From assembly GCA_029934215.1 (NCBI GenBank), contig JAOZMR010000151.1, positions 1-6,773 of the forward strand: a stretch of 6,773 nucleotides of DNA, in the 5' to 3' direction. Below, piece by piece: positions 1-6,236 of this stretch (position 1 is its first letter; the number at the start of each line of letters is the position of its first letter). A program made the position numbers and the translations under genes. This DNA comes from Pontiellaceae bacterium (lineage in GTDB: Bacteria > Verrucomicrobiota > Kiritimatiellia > Kiritimatiellales > Tichowtungiaceae). The notes under the pieces were generated by a model, which saw only the letters and a program-made list of their open reading frames with translations, made no database searches and was not told the DNA's origin.

Positions 1-75
1 TGTTTCCGCACCGCGTTCCAAGGGTTGGACGTTTTTGTTGTACTGGTTTTTGGTAGAACGATAAATTCCACTCCC
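1..75. other. Intergenic segment downstream of the OPX gene, with a short palindrome
   Basis: This lies just past the stop codon of the OPX gene. It holds a palindrome, TCCAA-GGG-TTGGA, at 17-29, followed on the plus strand by a short T run. On the minus strand a frame starting at a GTG (71-69) stays open to the window edge for 23 codons. Its only Shine-Dalgarno-like sequence, AGGGGA, directly abuts the GTG with no spacing, and there is no ATG, so I do not call a gene. If the export operon continues, the next gene begins beyond base 1 or is this weak GTG frame. Confidence 0.4.
15..30. repeat. Short palindrome of TTCCAA-n3-TTGGA type
   Basis: The 16-base sequence GTTCCAAGGGTTGGAC contains perfect 5-bp arms (17-21 and 25-29) around a GGG loop. 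A related 16-mer at 6649-6664 matches it at 13 of 16 positions. From memory, similar TTCCAA/TTGGAA palindromes are scattered between genes in Kiritimatiellota genomes. That is recollection and could not be checked here. The stem is too short and AT-rich to be a convincing terminator. Confidence 0.35.
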
Positions 76-666
76 CTAGAAAAAGGAGCGAAACACCTTA
101 ATTCGATCACCCGCTTCAACAGGCACATCTAGCTCCGGAGACTTATCAAGTTCTTTCGCGTTGTATGTCGCAACTTGACCATTCCGCGTAATTGTCACCT
201 TTGCTTTATTCGCATACTCGGTGTATCCGCCAGCGGCCGCAATGGCCTCCAACAATGTGATTCGCCGATTCAACATATACTCCTGCGCTCGCCGAACCTC
301 GCCTTCCATATAGTAGATTTTCGCATGCGTCTGGATGTTTACCGTGATATTTCGGTAAATTTCACCTTCAGTATAAATGCGCTGGATTTCACGCTCGAGC
401 GCAGAGGTGGTTAAACCAACCGCCCGAACCGGCTCATCAATGTAAGGAAGCGTAATGTTTCCATGCTCATCAATGACCGCATCCATCTGCTTTTCTTGAG
501 GGATTCCCAGCAAGCTAATCACGACCGGATCCAGTGCTCTTAATTTGTAGAGACCAACAAGAGGCGCATCTCCACAATCGGAAGATGTGTCAACCGTTGT
601 TTGGCTGATGCAACCCGCGAGCAAAAAGCCAAGCAATACCATAAAACATAGTTTAAATTTTTTCAT
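76..666 (-). CDS. Short polysaccharide-export (OPX/Wza-like) outer-membrane lipoprotein
   Basis: The product is a 196-residue periplasmic or outer-membrane lipoprotein of the OPX family, which forms the channel through which capsule or exopolysaccharide leaves the cell. The first 18 residues are a lipoprotein signal peptide ending in LLAG, with the lipidated Cys at 19. A polysaccharide-export domain follows at about 38-113, including the GNITLPYI strand. One SLBB domain follows at about 116-192, with a typical LLEAIAAAGG motif and a closing AGDRIKVF. The protein ends four residues later. E. coli Wza is about 380 residues, with further domains and a C-terminal membrane-spanning helix that are absent here, so this OPX probably cannot cross the outer membrane alone. 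The ATG at 666 has Shine-Dalgarno AAAGGG six bases upstream, overlapping the stop codon of the kinase gene, which suggests translational coupling. Family assignment is firm; the exported sugar is unknown. Confidence 0.92.
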   Translation of the reverse strand: MKKFKLCFMVLLGFLLAGCISQTTVDTSSDCGDAPLVGLYKLRALDPVVISLLGIPQEKQMDAVIDEHGNITLPYIDEPVRAVGLTTSALEREIQRIYTEGEIYRNITVNIQTHAKIYYMEGEVRRAQEYMLNRRITLLEAIAAAGGYTEYANKAKVTITRNGQVATYNAKELDKSPELDVPVEAGDRIKVFRSFF

Positions 667-677
667 TAGATGCCCTT

Positions 678-2771
678 TTAAGAGGTTTTCTCAGGAGATG
701 ATTCTCCAGAGTGATAATAGTTCGAGTAATACGAATGGTAATAGTAGTAGTAATCGTCACGCATGATATTGATGTTATTGAGAACGACACCAACCTGCGG
801 AACGCCAAGGGTATCGAGCGTCTGTTTAGCACGCATAATCATGTCTCGTGGATATTTCCGATATTGTACAACCAAAACAACCCCATCCATCTCTTTTGCG
901 ATGACGGATGAATCGCTAATCCCGACGAGTGGTGGTGTGTCAAAAATAACAATATCGTATTTTTGTTTCAAACTTGCGACCAACTCTCCGATCCTCTTCG
1001 GATCCATCACCCCTAGCGATGTACGAGGGAGCCGTCCACTTGGGAGGAAGTGTAGCCCAGGAACGCTAGTGGTTTTGATGGTTTCTTCCACAGGAACATC
1101 ACGCAACAGAACATTGGTTAAGCCGAAACGATTCGACACGCCCAAAATGGTATGTTGCACCGGACGACGTACGTCAGCATCCACCAACAGAACTTTTTCG
1201 CCCTGCTGCGCACAAACATATGCGATGTTAAATGCCGTGGTAGATTTTCCTTCCCCTGCCCCCCCAGCGACAACAGCAAATGCACCTTTTGTTGCTCCAC
1301 CCGATTCTGCAAACGACATGTTGGTGCGAACCACACGATATCCTTCTGCATGGTCACTATCTGGACCTTCTTCAATCAATGGACGTACATTCTGCGGGAT
1401 CAGCCCAAGAACCGGTAGATTAATCCAACGTTCAACATCGTCAGCCGTTTTGATCGATGTATCGAGATATTCAATAAAGTAGGCGAGCCCAACACCAGAA
1501 CCGAGCCCGACAAAAATACTCAATAGAACATTTAGCATTAAGTTAGGACTCACCGGACGGGTCGATTCCTCGGCAGCATCAATAATCTCAACCGGTGTAC
1601 GAGGGATTTTTAGAGTAATGCCTTCTTGAGCCAAACGAGCCTGAAGAGCGTTCATGATCGAACGTTGAATCTCAAGCTCCTGTCTAGCGCGATTGAACGG
1701 TAGAAATTTCTCTCGCTGGGATGCTCGTTCGCTTGTTTGAACACCACGAAGCTCCTCTTCTAGTGCGTCAAACTTGGCTTTTGCCACAACATATTGAGCA
1801 CGCGTCCCCATCTTGATTCCGTCCAGCGCCTTCGCAAGCTTCTTCAGCAAATCATCAAGAGCTGCCTGCGTTTGTTTCACTTCAGGATGGTTCTTGCCAT
1901 AACTCTGTAAAAGCGTACTTAAAAGCACGTCCTGATTTTTGATTTCTGTACGAATAGATGCCACAAAAGCATCTCCAGCCAAATAGCTCGAAGCCGTTAA
2001 AAGGTCTTCATCGCTCATCGCCTCCAATTGTTCGTACCGTGCCTTTTCCACCAGCATTTGAACGCGGGAAGCAATCCGGTCTCCCTCCAATTGTTGAAGA
2101 CGAAGCTTTTCAACGCTTCCGGCGCCGACTCCTTCGGAGAGAACAGTAATATCTAGATCCTCACGGATCGTTTCCACCTTTTGTTCGGCGGCATTCACCA
2201 GCTTCTGCTGCTTCTCAAGTTCGCGGCGCAAGGCATCCAGCGCACGGGTCATCTCTTTGTGCTTAAGATCCAAACGCGCATCGCGATAAACATCCGCCAA
2301 CTCATTGGCAATACGCATCGCCTCGTTGGGGTCCTTACGCTTCGCCATGATGGAAACCAACGAGGTGTCGCGAGCCTGCCCAACGGTTAAACTCGACCTC
2401 AAAATTTTGTAGGCGTGTTCTTTTGTTAAATTCTCGCCCTTTCGTTCCCACGCCTCCTGCAGGTTAAGACGATTAATGACCTCATAAAGAATAGGCTTGG
2501 ACTGAATGATTTCGAATTGCGTACGCAAAAAATAGGGATCGTAACCGCCTCCAAATTGCGAAGAAGGGTTAAACGGATCGATATCCACATTATCTCTGTT
2601 CACCTCAATACGCGACTGAGACGCGTAAATTTTCGGCAGAGTAAACGTATAGGCAGTACCCGTGATTACTACGAGAAGAAGAACCGCAAGCACGATCTCC
2701 TTACGAGAGCGAATCACCCTCCAATAGTCCAAAAAATGAAGTGTCGTTTCCTTCTTTTGCTCTTCGCTCAT
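678..2771 (-). CDS. Wzc-like polysaccharide co-polymerase / bacterial tyrosine kinase
   Basis: This 697-residue inner-membrane protein joins a Wzz chain-length domain to a cytoplasmic BY-kinase. The first membrane helix is at about 25-45. A periplasmic part follows with long coiled-coil stretches (about 165-255 and 300-385), then a proline-rich TRPVSPN before the second helix (411-435). The kinase begins with an EX2RX2R oligomerisation motif (E476, R479, R482). Walker A is AGGAGEGKST (502-511), with Ala where the family usually has Pro. Walker A' is VLLVDADVRRP (527-537) and Walker B is YDIVIFDTPP (605-614). The C-terminal tail holds nine tyrosines in thirteen residues (674-686), the expected autophosphorylation cluster. 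The ATG at 2771 follows AAGGG by eight bases. A terminator hairpin lies just upstream, and the OPX gene follows 11 bases downstream. No cognate low-molecular-weight phosphatase is in view. The family is clear; a specific symbol (wzc, epsB and the like) is not justified. Confidence 0.95.
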   Translation of the reverse strand: MSEEQKKETTLHFLDYWRVIRSRKEIVLAVLLLVVITGTAYTFTLPKIYASQSRIEVNRDNVDIDPFNPSSQFGGGYDPYFLRTQFEIIQSKPILYEVINRLNLQEAWERKGENLTKEHAYKILRSSLTVGQARDTSLVSIMAKRKDPNEAMRIANELADVYRDARLDLKHKEMTRALDALRRELEKQQKLVNAAEQKVETIREDLDITVLSEGVGAGSVEKLRLQQLEGDRIASRVQMLVEKARYEQLEAMSDEDLLTASSYLAGDAFVASIRTEIKNQDVLLSTLLQSYGKNHPEVKQTQAALDDLLKKLAKALDGIKMGTRAQYVVAKAKFDALEEELRGVQTSERASQREKFLPFNRARQELEIQRSIMNALQARLAQEGITLKIPRTPVEIIDAAEESTRPVSPNLMLNVLLSIFVGLGSGVGLAYFIEYLDTSIKTADDVERWINLPVLGLIPQNVRPLIEEGPDSDHAEGYRVVRTNMSFAESGGATKGAFAVVAGGAGEGKSTTAFNIAYVCAQQGEKVLLVDADVRRPVQHTILGVSNRFGLTNVLLRDVPVEETIKTTSVPGLHFLPSGRLPRTSLGVMDPKRIGELVASLKQKYDIVIFDTPPLVGISDSSVIAKEMDGVVLVVQYRKYPRDMIMRAKQTLDTLGVPQVGVVLNNINIMRDDYYYYYHSYYSNYYHSGESSPEKTS

Positions 2772-2779
2772 TCGCTTTT

Positions 2780-2784
2780 CCCTT
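2780..2784 (-). promoter_or_regulatory. Ribosome binding site of the Wzc-like gene
   Basis: The minus strand reads AAGGG followed by eight bases and then ATG at 2771. The site begins only five bases after the U-tract of the intrinsic terminator at 2789-2822. Translation of the kinase gene can therefore start only on transcripts that have read through the terminator, or that start within it. Confidence 0.6.
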
Positions 2785-2788
2785 ATTC

Positions 2789-2822
2789 AAAAAATGATGG
2801 TGGGGCTTTTAAACCCCACCAT
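2789..2822 (-). terminator. Intrinsic terminator/attenuator between the beta-barrel and kinase genes
   Basis: On the minus strand a perfect 9-bp stem (ATGGTGGGG pairing with CCCCACCAT, six G-C pairs) encloses an 8-base loop. Two bases later comes a run of six T (2794-2789). This is a textbook rho-independent terminator. It begins 36 bases after the beta-barrel stop codon and ends 17 bases before the kinase ATG. The space after it holds only the kinase ribosome binding site, so no promoter fits between them. I saw no acceptable -35/-10 pair at 2823-2858 either. It most likely sets a lower level for the kinase and OPX genes by partial read-through, or is a controlled attenuator. It could instead be an RNA-stability hairpin. 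Confidence 0.8.
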
Positions 2823-2858
2823 AGTACTAAAACGTGGTTCAAGTTAAGACTCGATGAA

Positions 2859-3974
2859 CTACAAGTTAATGCGCCATCCGAGATCAAAACGATTCTGATC
2901 CCAATCACCTACACCTGAATCAAACTCAACTCTAGTGTGTGAAACACCCACTTCGAAGAAGTTTATACGATTCATCTGATATGACAATCTAACATCGCAT
3001 TTCAGGTTTTCATCACCTGTAGAAGCTCCACCCACTTCAGAGTCATCGAAACTCGTGTCTACGAAGCTAACTTCGGCTTCTGCTTTAATTTTTGCAGTCA
3101 CCTCTTGCTTAAAACCAACACGGATATCGTGTGCTGTTTGGGAATAGAATCCCTGCATTCCAGACTGGGAGGTTTTATACACATAGTCTGCCGACAACTT
3201 CGTTTTAGGCGAAAATGAGTACGTTAAGCCTGTTCCAAAGAGTGGATCCACAGATGAATCAATTGCTCCAGAAGGTCTGCTGTATGTACAACCAGCTTTC
3301 ACGCGCCCTTTCAGATCTTGATTAAATGCATGATTAAGAGTCACAACCGGTTCGGATTGACGCAAAGACGTATCGCGTTTGTCGTAGCGTGTTTCACGCT
3401 CAGTAAACCCAAAGGTAACTGATGTTTTAGACGGAACCAATTCGGTAGAAAGCTTAATGCCACCTTCTAGCTTTGTGTAATCATCCCCTTCAATAAGCGT
3501 GTCATGTCTAGCAATCTCATGACTAAACAAAAAATCGAGGCGATTTTTTTCACTTAAAACATGAGTCGTGTTTACTCCGAACTTGTTCAAACGATAATTT
3601 TTCCGACCATCACTATTCTGGTTCGTTTTATCATCCTGCTTATAAAACTCTGACAAACGAATCATGAAGCGATCCGAAACAGAATGTGTTAACAACGCTT
3701 TGATATTCGGGTGAAAATCGTTTTCTGTATCGTTTCTCACGGTCAGTTTCGAATTGACCTTGAAATCTGTTCGATCCGACAATGACGCAAGATAAGACAA
3801 TACAACAACGTCTTCTACATAAGAGGAAGATTTCCCATCCGCTTTCTTTTCAACGTTATCGTCATGACCGAATCGAAGCGTGTTACTCACCTTAAATGGG
3901 CGTGAGCCCTCTGCAAAAACCTGCCCTGCTATAAGCCCGACTAGTACGGGCAACACATAATATTTACTTTTCAT
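2859..3974 (-). CDS. Outer-membrane beta-barrel protein, candidate polysaccharide export pore
   Basis: The product is a 371-residue secreted protein with a signal peptide (MKSKYY, a hydrophobic core, and a likely SPase I cut after VFA at 21). About 350 residues follow of alternating polar and hydrophobic strands, enough for roughly 16-18 strands. The mature N-terminus, VSNTLRFGHDDNVE, resembles the opening strand of beta-barrel porin 2-type proteins often found in exopolysaccharide clusters. The C-terminal strand RFDLGWRINL has the alternation of an outer-membrane beta-signal, though the last residue is Leu rather than the usual Phe. I chose the ATG at 3974 because AAGGA lies seven bases upstream. 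An in-frame TTG at 4001 would add nine residues but lacks a ribosome binding site, and its codons overlap that AAGGA. Given the short OPX downstream, a role as outer-membrane channel is plausible but inferred; a general porin is the alternative. Confidence 0.82.
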   Translation of the reverse strand: MKSKYYVLPVLVGLIAGQVFAEGSRPFKVSNTLRFGHDDNVEKKADGKSSSYVEDVVVLSYLASLSDRTDFKVNSKLTVRNDTENDFHPNIKALLTHSVSDRFMIRLSEFYKQDDKTNQNSDGRKNYRLNKFGVNTTHVLSEKNRLDFLFSHEIARHDTLIEGDDYTKLEGGIKLSTELVPSKTSVTFGFTERETRYDKRDTSLRQSEPVVTLNHAFNQDLKGRVKAGCTYSRPSGAIDSSVDPLFGTGLTYSFSPKTKLSADYVYKTSQSGMQGFYSQTAHDIRVGFKQEVTAKIKAEAEVSFVDTSFDDSEVGGASTGDENLKCDVRLSYQMNRINFFEVGVSHTRVEFDSGVGDWDQNRFDLGWRINL

Positions 3975-4013
3975 TTTGTTTTCCTTTTTTTGAAATTTCA
4001 ATTTTGACGCTTT

Positions 4014-4622
4014 TTATTCTGGAGTGGCATGCTCTTCATCGTCGACAACTTCGCCTACATCACTAAACCAACCATCACCAAACGAGTTTGGAACTGGTTT
4101 AGGTGCTGGTTTAGGTGCTGGTTTAGGCTTAACAGGTTTTGGTTTGACGGGGTCTGGAACAACTGGATCAACGTTTTTAACGACTTCCTTAACGAGCTTA
4201 ACAATCTCCGGCGCAACAGATTTAGGATCATTAATTTCGCCAGCTACAATCAAATCAGTTGTAACAGCAACAACGGGCTCAGCAATTTTCGCGCCGATTT
4301 TACTATCCTTAACAGCATCCGTAGTTACATGAAGTAAAGGCTCATCACCCGTAATCATAACCAAAGCAATCGCTTTGCGAATCAAGACCTCGTTTTTTGT
4401 TTTCGAAACCTCATTTAGTAGCGAAACGAGCGCTTCTTTTTTTTCTTCATCAGAAGAAGCATCCGCCAAAATGGCGAAAGCCTTCGTTTTCAACAAAGAA
4501 ACAGCCGCTTTAACACCTTTTCCACGCAACACTCTACGTATTCCGAGTTCTGCATAAACAGACGAAAACCCTAAACACAATGCTACACCTATACCTACAA
4601 CTCTCCTCATTCTCGTATTCAT
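4014..4622 (-). CDS. Secreted protein with Pro/Lys-rich spacer, function unknown
   Basis: I do not recognise this 202-residue protein. It has a signal peptide (MNTRMRRVVG, hydrophobic core, likely cut after VYA at 24). A helical region of about 125 residues follows (25-150), rich in Ala, Val, Lys and Glu with evenly spaced hydrophobics, possibly HEAT-like helices. Next is a Pro/Lys-rich stretch (about 153-178, repeats of PKPA and PKPV), then an acidic tail with GDGWFSDVGEVVDDEE. Pro-Lys stretches of this sort, as in TonB, are extended spacers that cross the periplasm or reach through cell wall; applying that here is inference. The ATG at 4622 has AAAGGAG five bases upstream, and that site overlaps the stop codon of the preceding gene (TAAAGGAG), implying coupled translation. 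Its place between another secreted unknown and the beta-barrel suggests a role in the envelope side of polysaccharide export. Confidence 0.75.
   Translation of the reverse strand: MNTRMRRVVGIGVALCLGFSSVYAELGIRRVLRGKGVKAAVSLLKTKAFAILADASSDEEKKEALVSLLNEVSKTKNEVLIRKAIALVMITGDEPLLHVTTDAVKDSKIGAKIAEPVVAVTTDLIVAGEINDPKSVAPEIVKLVKEVVKNVDPVVPDPVKPKPVKPKPAPKPAPKPVPNSFGDGWFSDVGEVVDDEEHATPE
4094..4127. repeat. 12-bp tandem repeat coding the Pro-Lys-Pro-Ala spacer
   Basis: The plus-strand unit CTGGTTTAGGTG occurs twice exactly (4094-4105, 4106-4117), then ten bases of a third copy. On the coding strand it gives successive PKPA units in the spacer of the secreted protein at 4014-4622. Near-identical units at the DNA level suggest recent slippage, so spacer length may differ between strains. 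Confidence 0.85.
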
Positions 4623-4632
4623 AACGACTCCT

Positions 4633-5106
4633 TTAATTTAACTTCACACGATACTTAAAAAACCGATCGACCTCCGAAAGACTCCCATCTTTTGTTCTCC
4701 GTAAAAACCATCGCCATAACGATTTTGTTTCTATGTCGTTCAAAAGACAGAAATCAACCCAAGAGGAAATTCCATCTGGTCTCTTAATTTCTCCATTCTC
4801 TAAAACAAACTCGCCAGCAAACAACAATTTTGACTGACCTACCGCCTTAGCAAAATCTTCCTTTTTAACAAGAGCTTTAGGATTCATCAAATCCTCTCGA
4901 TCAAAGCAGACCCCGTGGTCTTCTAAAAACGAAACACACTCCTTTACAGAAGCCTTCGATGAAACATTTCTCTTAAAACAATCTTTTGCCAAGAGCACTG
5001 ATAAATCAGCGAAAGTCGGCTGGGCCGACACAAGAAAAGGATGCAAACACAGCAACAAAATAGATCGTTTAAAAATTTTCATCTTAATTGAACCGCTCGT
5101 AACCAT
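4633..5106 (-). CDS. Small secreted protein, first gene of the export operon, function unknown
   Basis: I do not recognise this 157-residue protein. Its N-terminus is a signal peptide (IFKRSILLLCLHPFLVSA, likely cut after residue 28). The mature part is about 129 residues with four cysteines (43, 57, 67, 120), which could form disulfides in the periplasm. A segment around 60-100 (a helix, a loop with DLMNPKALVKKEDFAKAV, then another helix) is loosely like an S-layer-homology repeat, where a loop leads into a basic-acidic 'DFA' helix. That is a weak resemblance. The C-terminal part is rich in Trp, Phe, Arg and Lys (WRWFLRRTKDGS). I chose the ATG at 5106 because GAGG lies five bases upstream. 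The ATG eight codons later (5082) gives a more ordinary signal peptide but has no clear ribosome site. It is followed after ten bases by the Pro/Lys-rich secreted protein. Confidence 0.7.
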   Translation of the reverse strand: MVTSGSIKMKIFKRSILLLCLHPFLVSAQPTFADLSVLLAKDCFKRNVSSKASVKECVSFLEDHGVCFDREDLMNPKALVKKEDFAKAVGQSKLLFAGEFVLENGEIKRPDGISSWVDFCLLNDIETKSLWRWFLRRTKDGSLSEVDRFFKYRVKLN

Positions 5107-5169
5107 AGTAACCTCATCCTTTTCTCCAAAATTTCACTTTTGAATCTGTCTCTCCTGAAGAAAGGCAGA

Positions 5170-5198
5170 AATCTGAAGGATTCTTCTCCCTACGTCAA
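5170..5198 (-). promoter_or_regulatory. Possible promoter of the polysaccharide-export operon
   Basis: On the minus strand TTGACG (5198-5193, five of six to the sigma-70 -35 box) is followed after 17 bases by CAGATT (5175-5170, only three of six to the -10 box). A second -10-like hexamer, TATATT, lies at 5203-5198 but lacks a -35. The 142-base divergent gap must hold the operon promoter, since no other gap upstream of the first gene exists, but the exact site is uncertain. Confidence 0.22.
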
Positions 5199-5199
5199 A

Positions 5200-5205
5200 T
5201 ATAAT
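5200..5205 (+). promoter_or_regulatory. Perfect TATAAT -10 box upstream of rnhC
   Basis: A consensus TATAAT lies in an AT-rich tract 43 bases before the rnhC ATG. The expected -35 position (about 5177-5182, AGGATT) is poor. It is the best candidate for the rnhC promoter, and it sits beside the -35 proposed for the divergent operon, so the two would compete for polymerase if both are used. Confidence 0.35.
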
Positions 5206-5248
5206 AAAATAAAAATTTCCGCCTTTATTCGAACCGCCCTTTTCATTC

Positions 5249-6199
5249 ATGATATCGGGTATGAAACAAAACTCCCACACTATCGTTCTCACGACCGAAC
5301 AGCAAAAAAAGCTGATCGCTCATCTGTCTAACCAAAACTACAAGATCGTCGACGTGCCGCACACCCAAATTGCGGTCGCCGCAGACACCTGCCGCATCAA
5401 CCTCTATAAATCTGGAAAATGTCTTATACAAGGGAAGGGAGCGGAGGAATGGATCACGTTCACCCTTGAACCAGAAATCACAGGCGAGGCCCGCCTTGGC
5501 TACGAAGCGGTGCTTGATCCAGAAAGCGTTCAGCCCCATATGGGAATTGATGAAAGCGGGAAAGGCGATCTTTTCGGGCCTCTCGTGATTGCATCTGTCT
5601 ACACCGATGCAAAAACCGTAGAAATCCTCACAGAGATCGGCGCGAAAGACAGCAAGCGCATCTCCAGCGACCGCATTGCCCTGCAACTCGCATCGGATAT
5701 CCGCAAACAGCTACCCGGTAAATTCGCAATCGTCACCCTCGGGATGGAAGCCTACAACCGGATGTACGGAAGCATGCGCAATGTGAATCGGGTTCTTGCA
5801 TGGGGGCATGCCCGCGCCATTGAAAATCTTCTTGAAAAAGTGCCCGACTGCCCGCGTGCGCTCTCGGATAAGTTTGGCCCGAGCCACCGAATCGAAACCG
5901 CCTTAATGAAGAACGGGAAAAAGATCCAGATGGACCAACGAACGAAAGCGGAATCTGATCCTGCGGTTGCCGCTGCCTCCATTTTAGCACGTGCCGCCTT
6001 TTTGAATGGGCTACGAAAACTCGAAAAGGATTTTGGCATTGCCGTCATTCCGAAAGGTTGTTCGGCAAAGGTCAAACAGATAGCCACAGAGCTGGTTGCG
6101 GAGAAAGGGCCAAGCATTCTAAAAAAAACCTGCAAGTGCCACTTCAAAACCACGGAAGAGGTTCTCAGAGCCAACGGCTACACCCGCGCCGACCTCTGA
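5249..6199 (+). CDS. rnhC: Ribonuclease HIII
   Basis: This 316-residue cytoplasmic enzyme cuts the RNA strand of RNA-DNA hybrids. The N-terminal part (about 10-90) fits the TBP-like substrate-binding domain of RNase HIII, including NLYKSGKCLIQGKGAEEW. The catalytic domain opens with GIDESGKGDLFGPLVIA (99-115; catalytic D101 and E102) and continues with AKDSKRIS (132-139). An ALSDKFG segment supplies a probable third acid (D207), and KAESDPAVAAASILAR (233-248) the fourth (E235 or D237). The C-terminal CKCHFKTTEEV is also typical of this type. Length is normal for the family. The ATG at 5249 has no clear Shine-Dalgarno; an ATG four codons later (5261) is equally weak. It diverges from the polysaccharide operon and is probably functionally unrelated to it. 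Confidence 0.95.
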   Translation: MISGMKQNSHTIVLTTEQQKKLIAHLSNQNYKIVDVPHTQIAVAADTCRINLYKSGKCLIQGKGAEEWITFTLEPEITGEARLGYEAVLDPESVQPHMGIDESGKGDLFGPLVIASVYTDAKTVEILTEIGAKDSKRISSDRIALQLASDIRKQLPGKFAIVTLGMEAYNRMYGSMRNVNRVLAWGHARAIENLLEKVPDCPRALSDKFGPSHRIETALMKNGKKIQMDQRTKAESDPAVAAASILARAAFLNGLRKLEKDFGIAVIPKGCSAKVKQIATELVAEKGPSILKKTCKCHFKTTEEVLRANGYTRADL

Positions 6200-6210
6200 C
6201 CAAATGATAA

Positions 6211-6236
6211 GAATCGGTGCGGGGAATCGGTGCGGA
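6211..6236 (+). repeat. Short tandem duplication (13 bp x 2) after rnhC
   Basis: GAATCGGTGCGGG (6211-6223) is followed directly by GAATCGGTGCGGA (6224-6236), matching at twelve of thirteen positions. It begins 11 bases after the rnhC stop codon. The second copy shares CGGTGCGGAA with the reverse complement of bases 4-13 at the other end of the window. Confidence 0.8.

Noticed and set aside
1..71. Partial minus-strand gene starting at GTG 71
   Set aside because: The Shine-Dalgarno-like AGGGGA touches the start codon with no spacing, and the frame reads through the palindromic repeat, so it is more likely intergenic.
763..1482. A 239-codon open frame on the plus strand, antisense to the kinase gene
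   Set aside because: It lies wholly opposite a clear Wzc-like coding sequence, has no ribosome site, and its product is low-complexity Ser/Thr/Arg-rich, as expected of an antisense shadow.
3975..4001. TTG start adding nine residues to the beta-barrel protein
   Set aside because: The TTG lacks a ribosome site, and its codons contain the AAGGA that serves the ATG at 3974, which also gives a standard signal peptide.
3990..4001. Perfect 12-bp palindrome TTGAAATTTCAA upstream of the beta-barrel gene
   Set aside because: It is AT-only in its core, sits in an AT-rich spacer within the operon, and is followed on the coding strand by A rather than T, so it is not a terminator. An operator is possible but unsupported.
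5124..5157. Possible leader peptide in the operon's 5' region, from a GTG after an AGGAG on the minus strand
   Set aside because: The spacing is about 14 bases, too long for efficient initiation, and the frame encodes only about seven residues with no regulatory codon run.
5243..5686. A 147-codon open frame on the minus strand within rnhC
   Set aside because: It is antisense to the conserved RNase HIII domains and matches no family I recognise.
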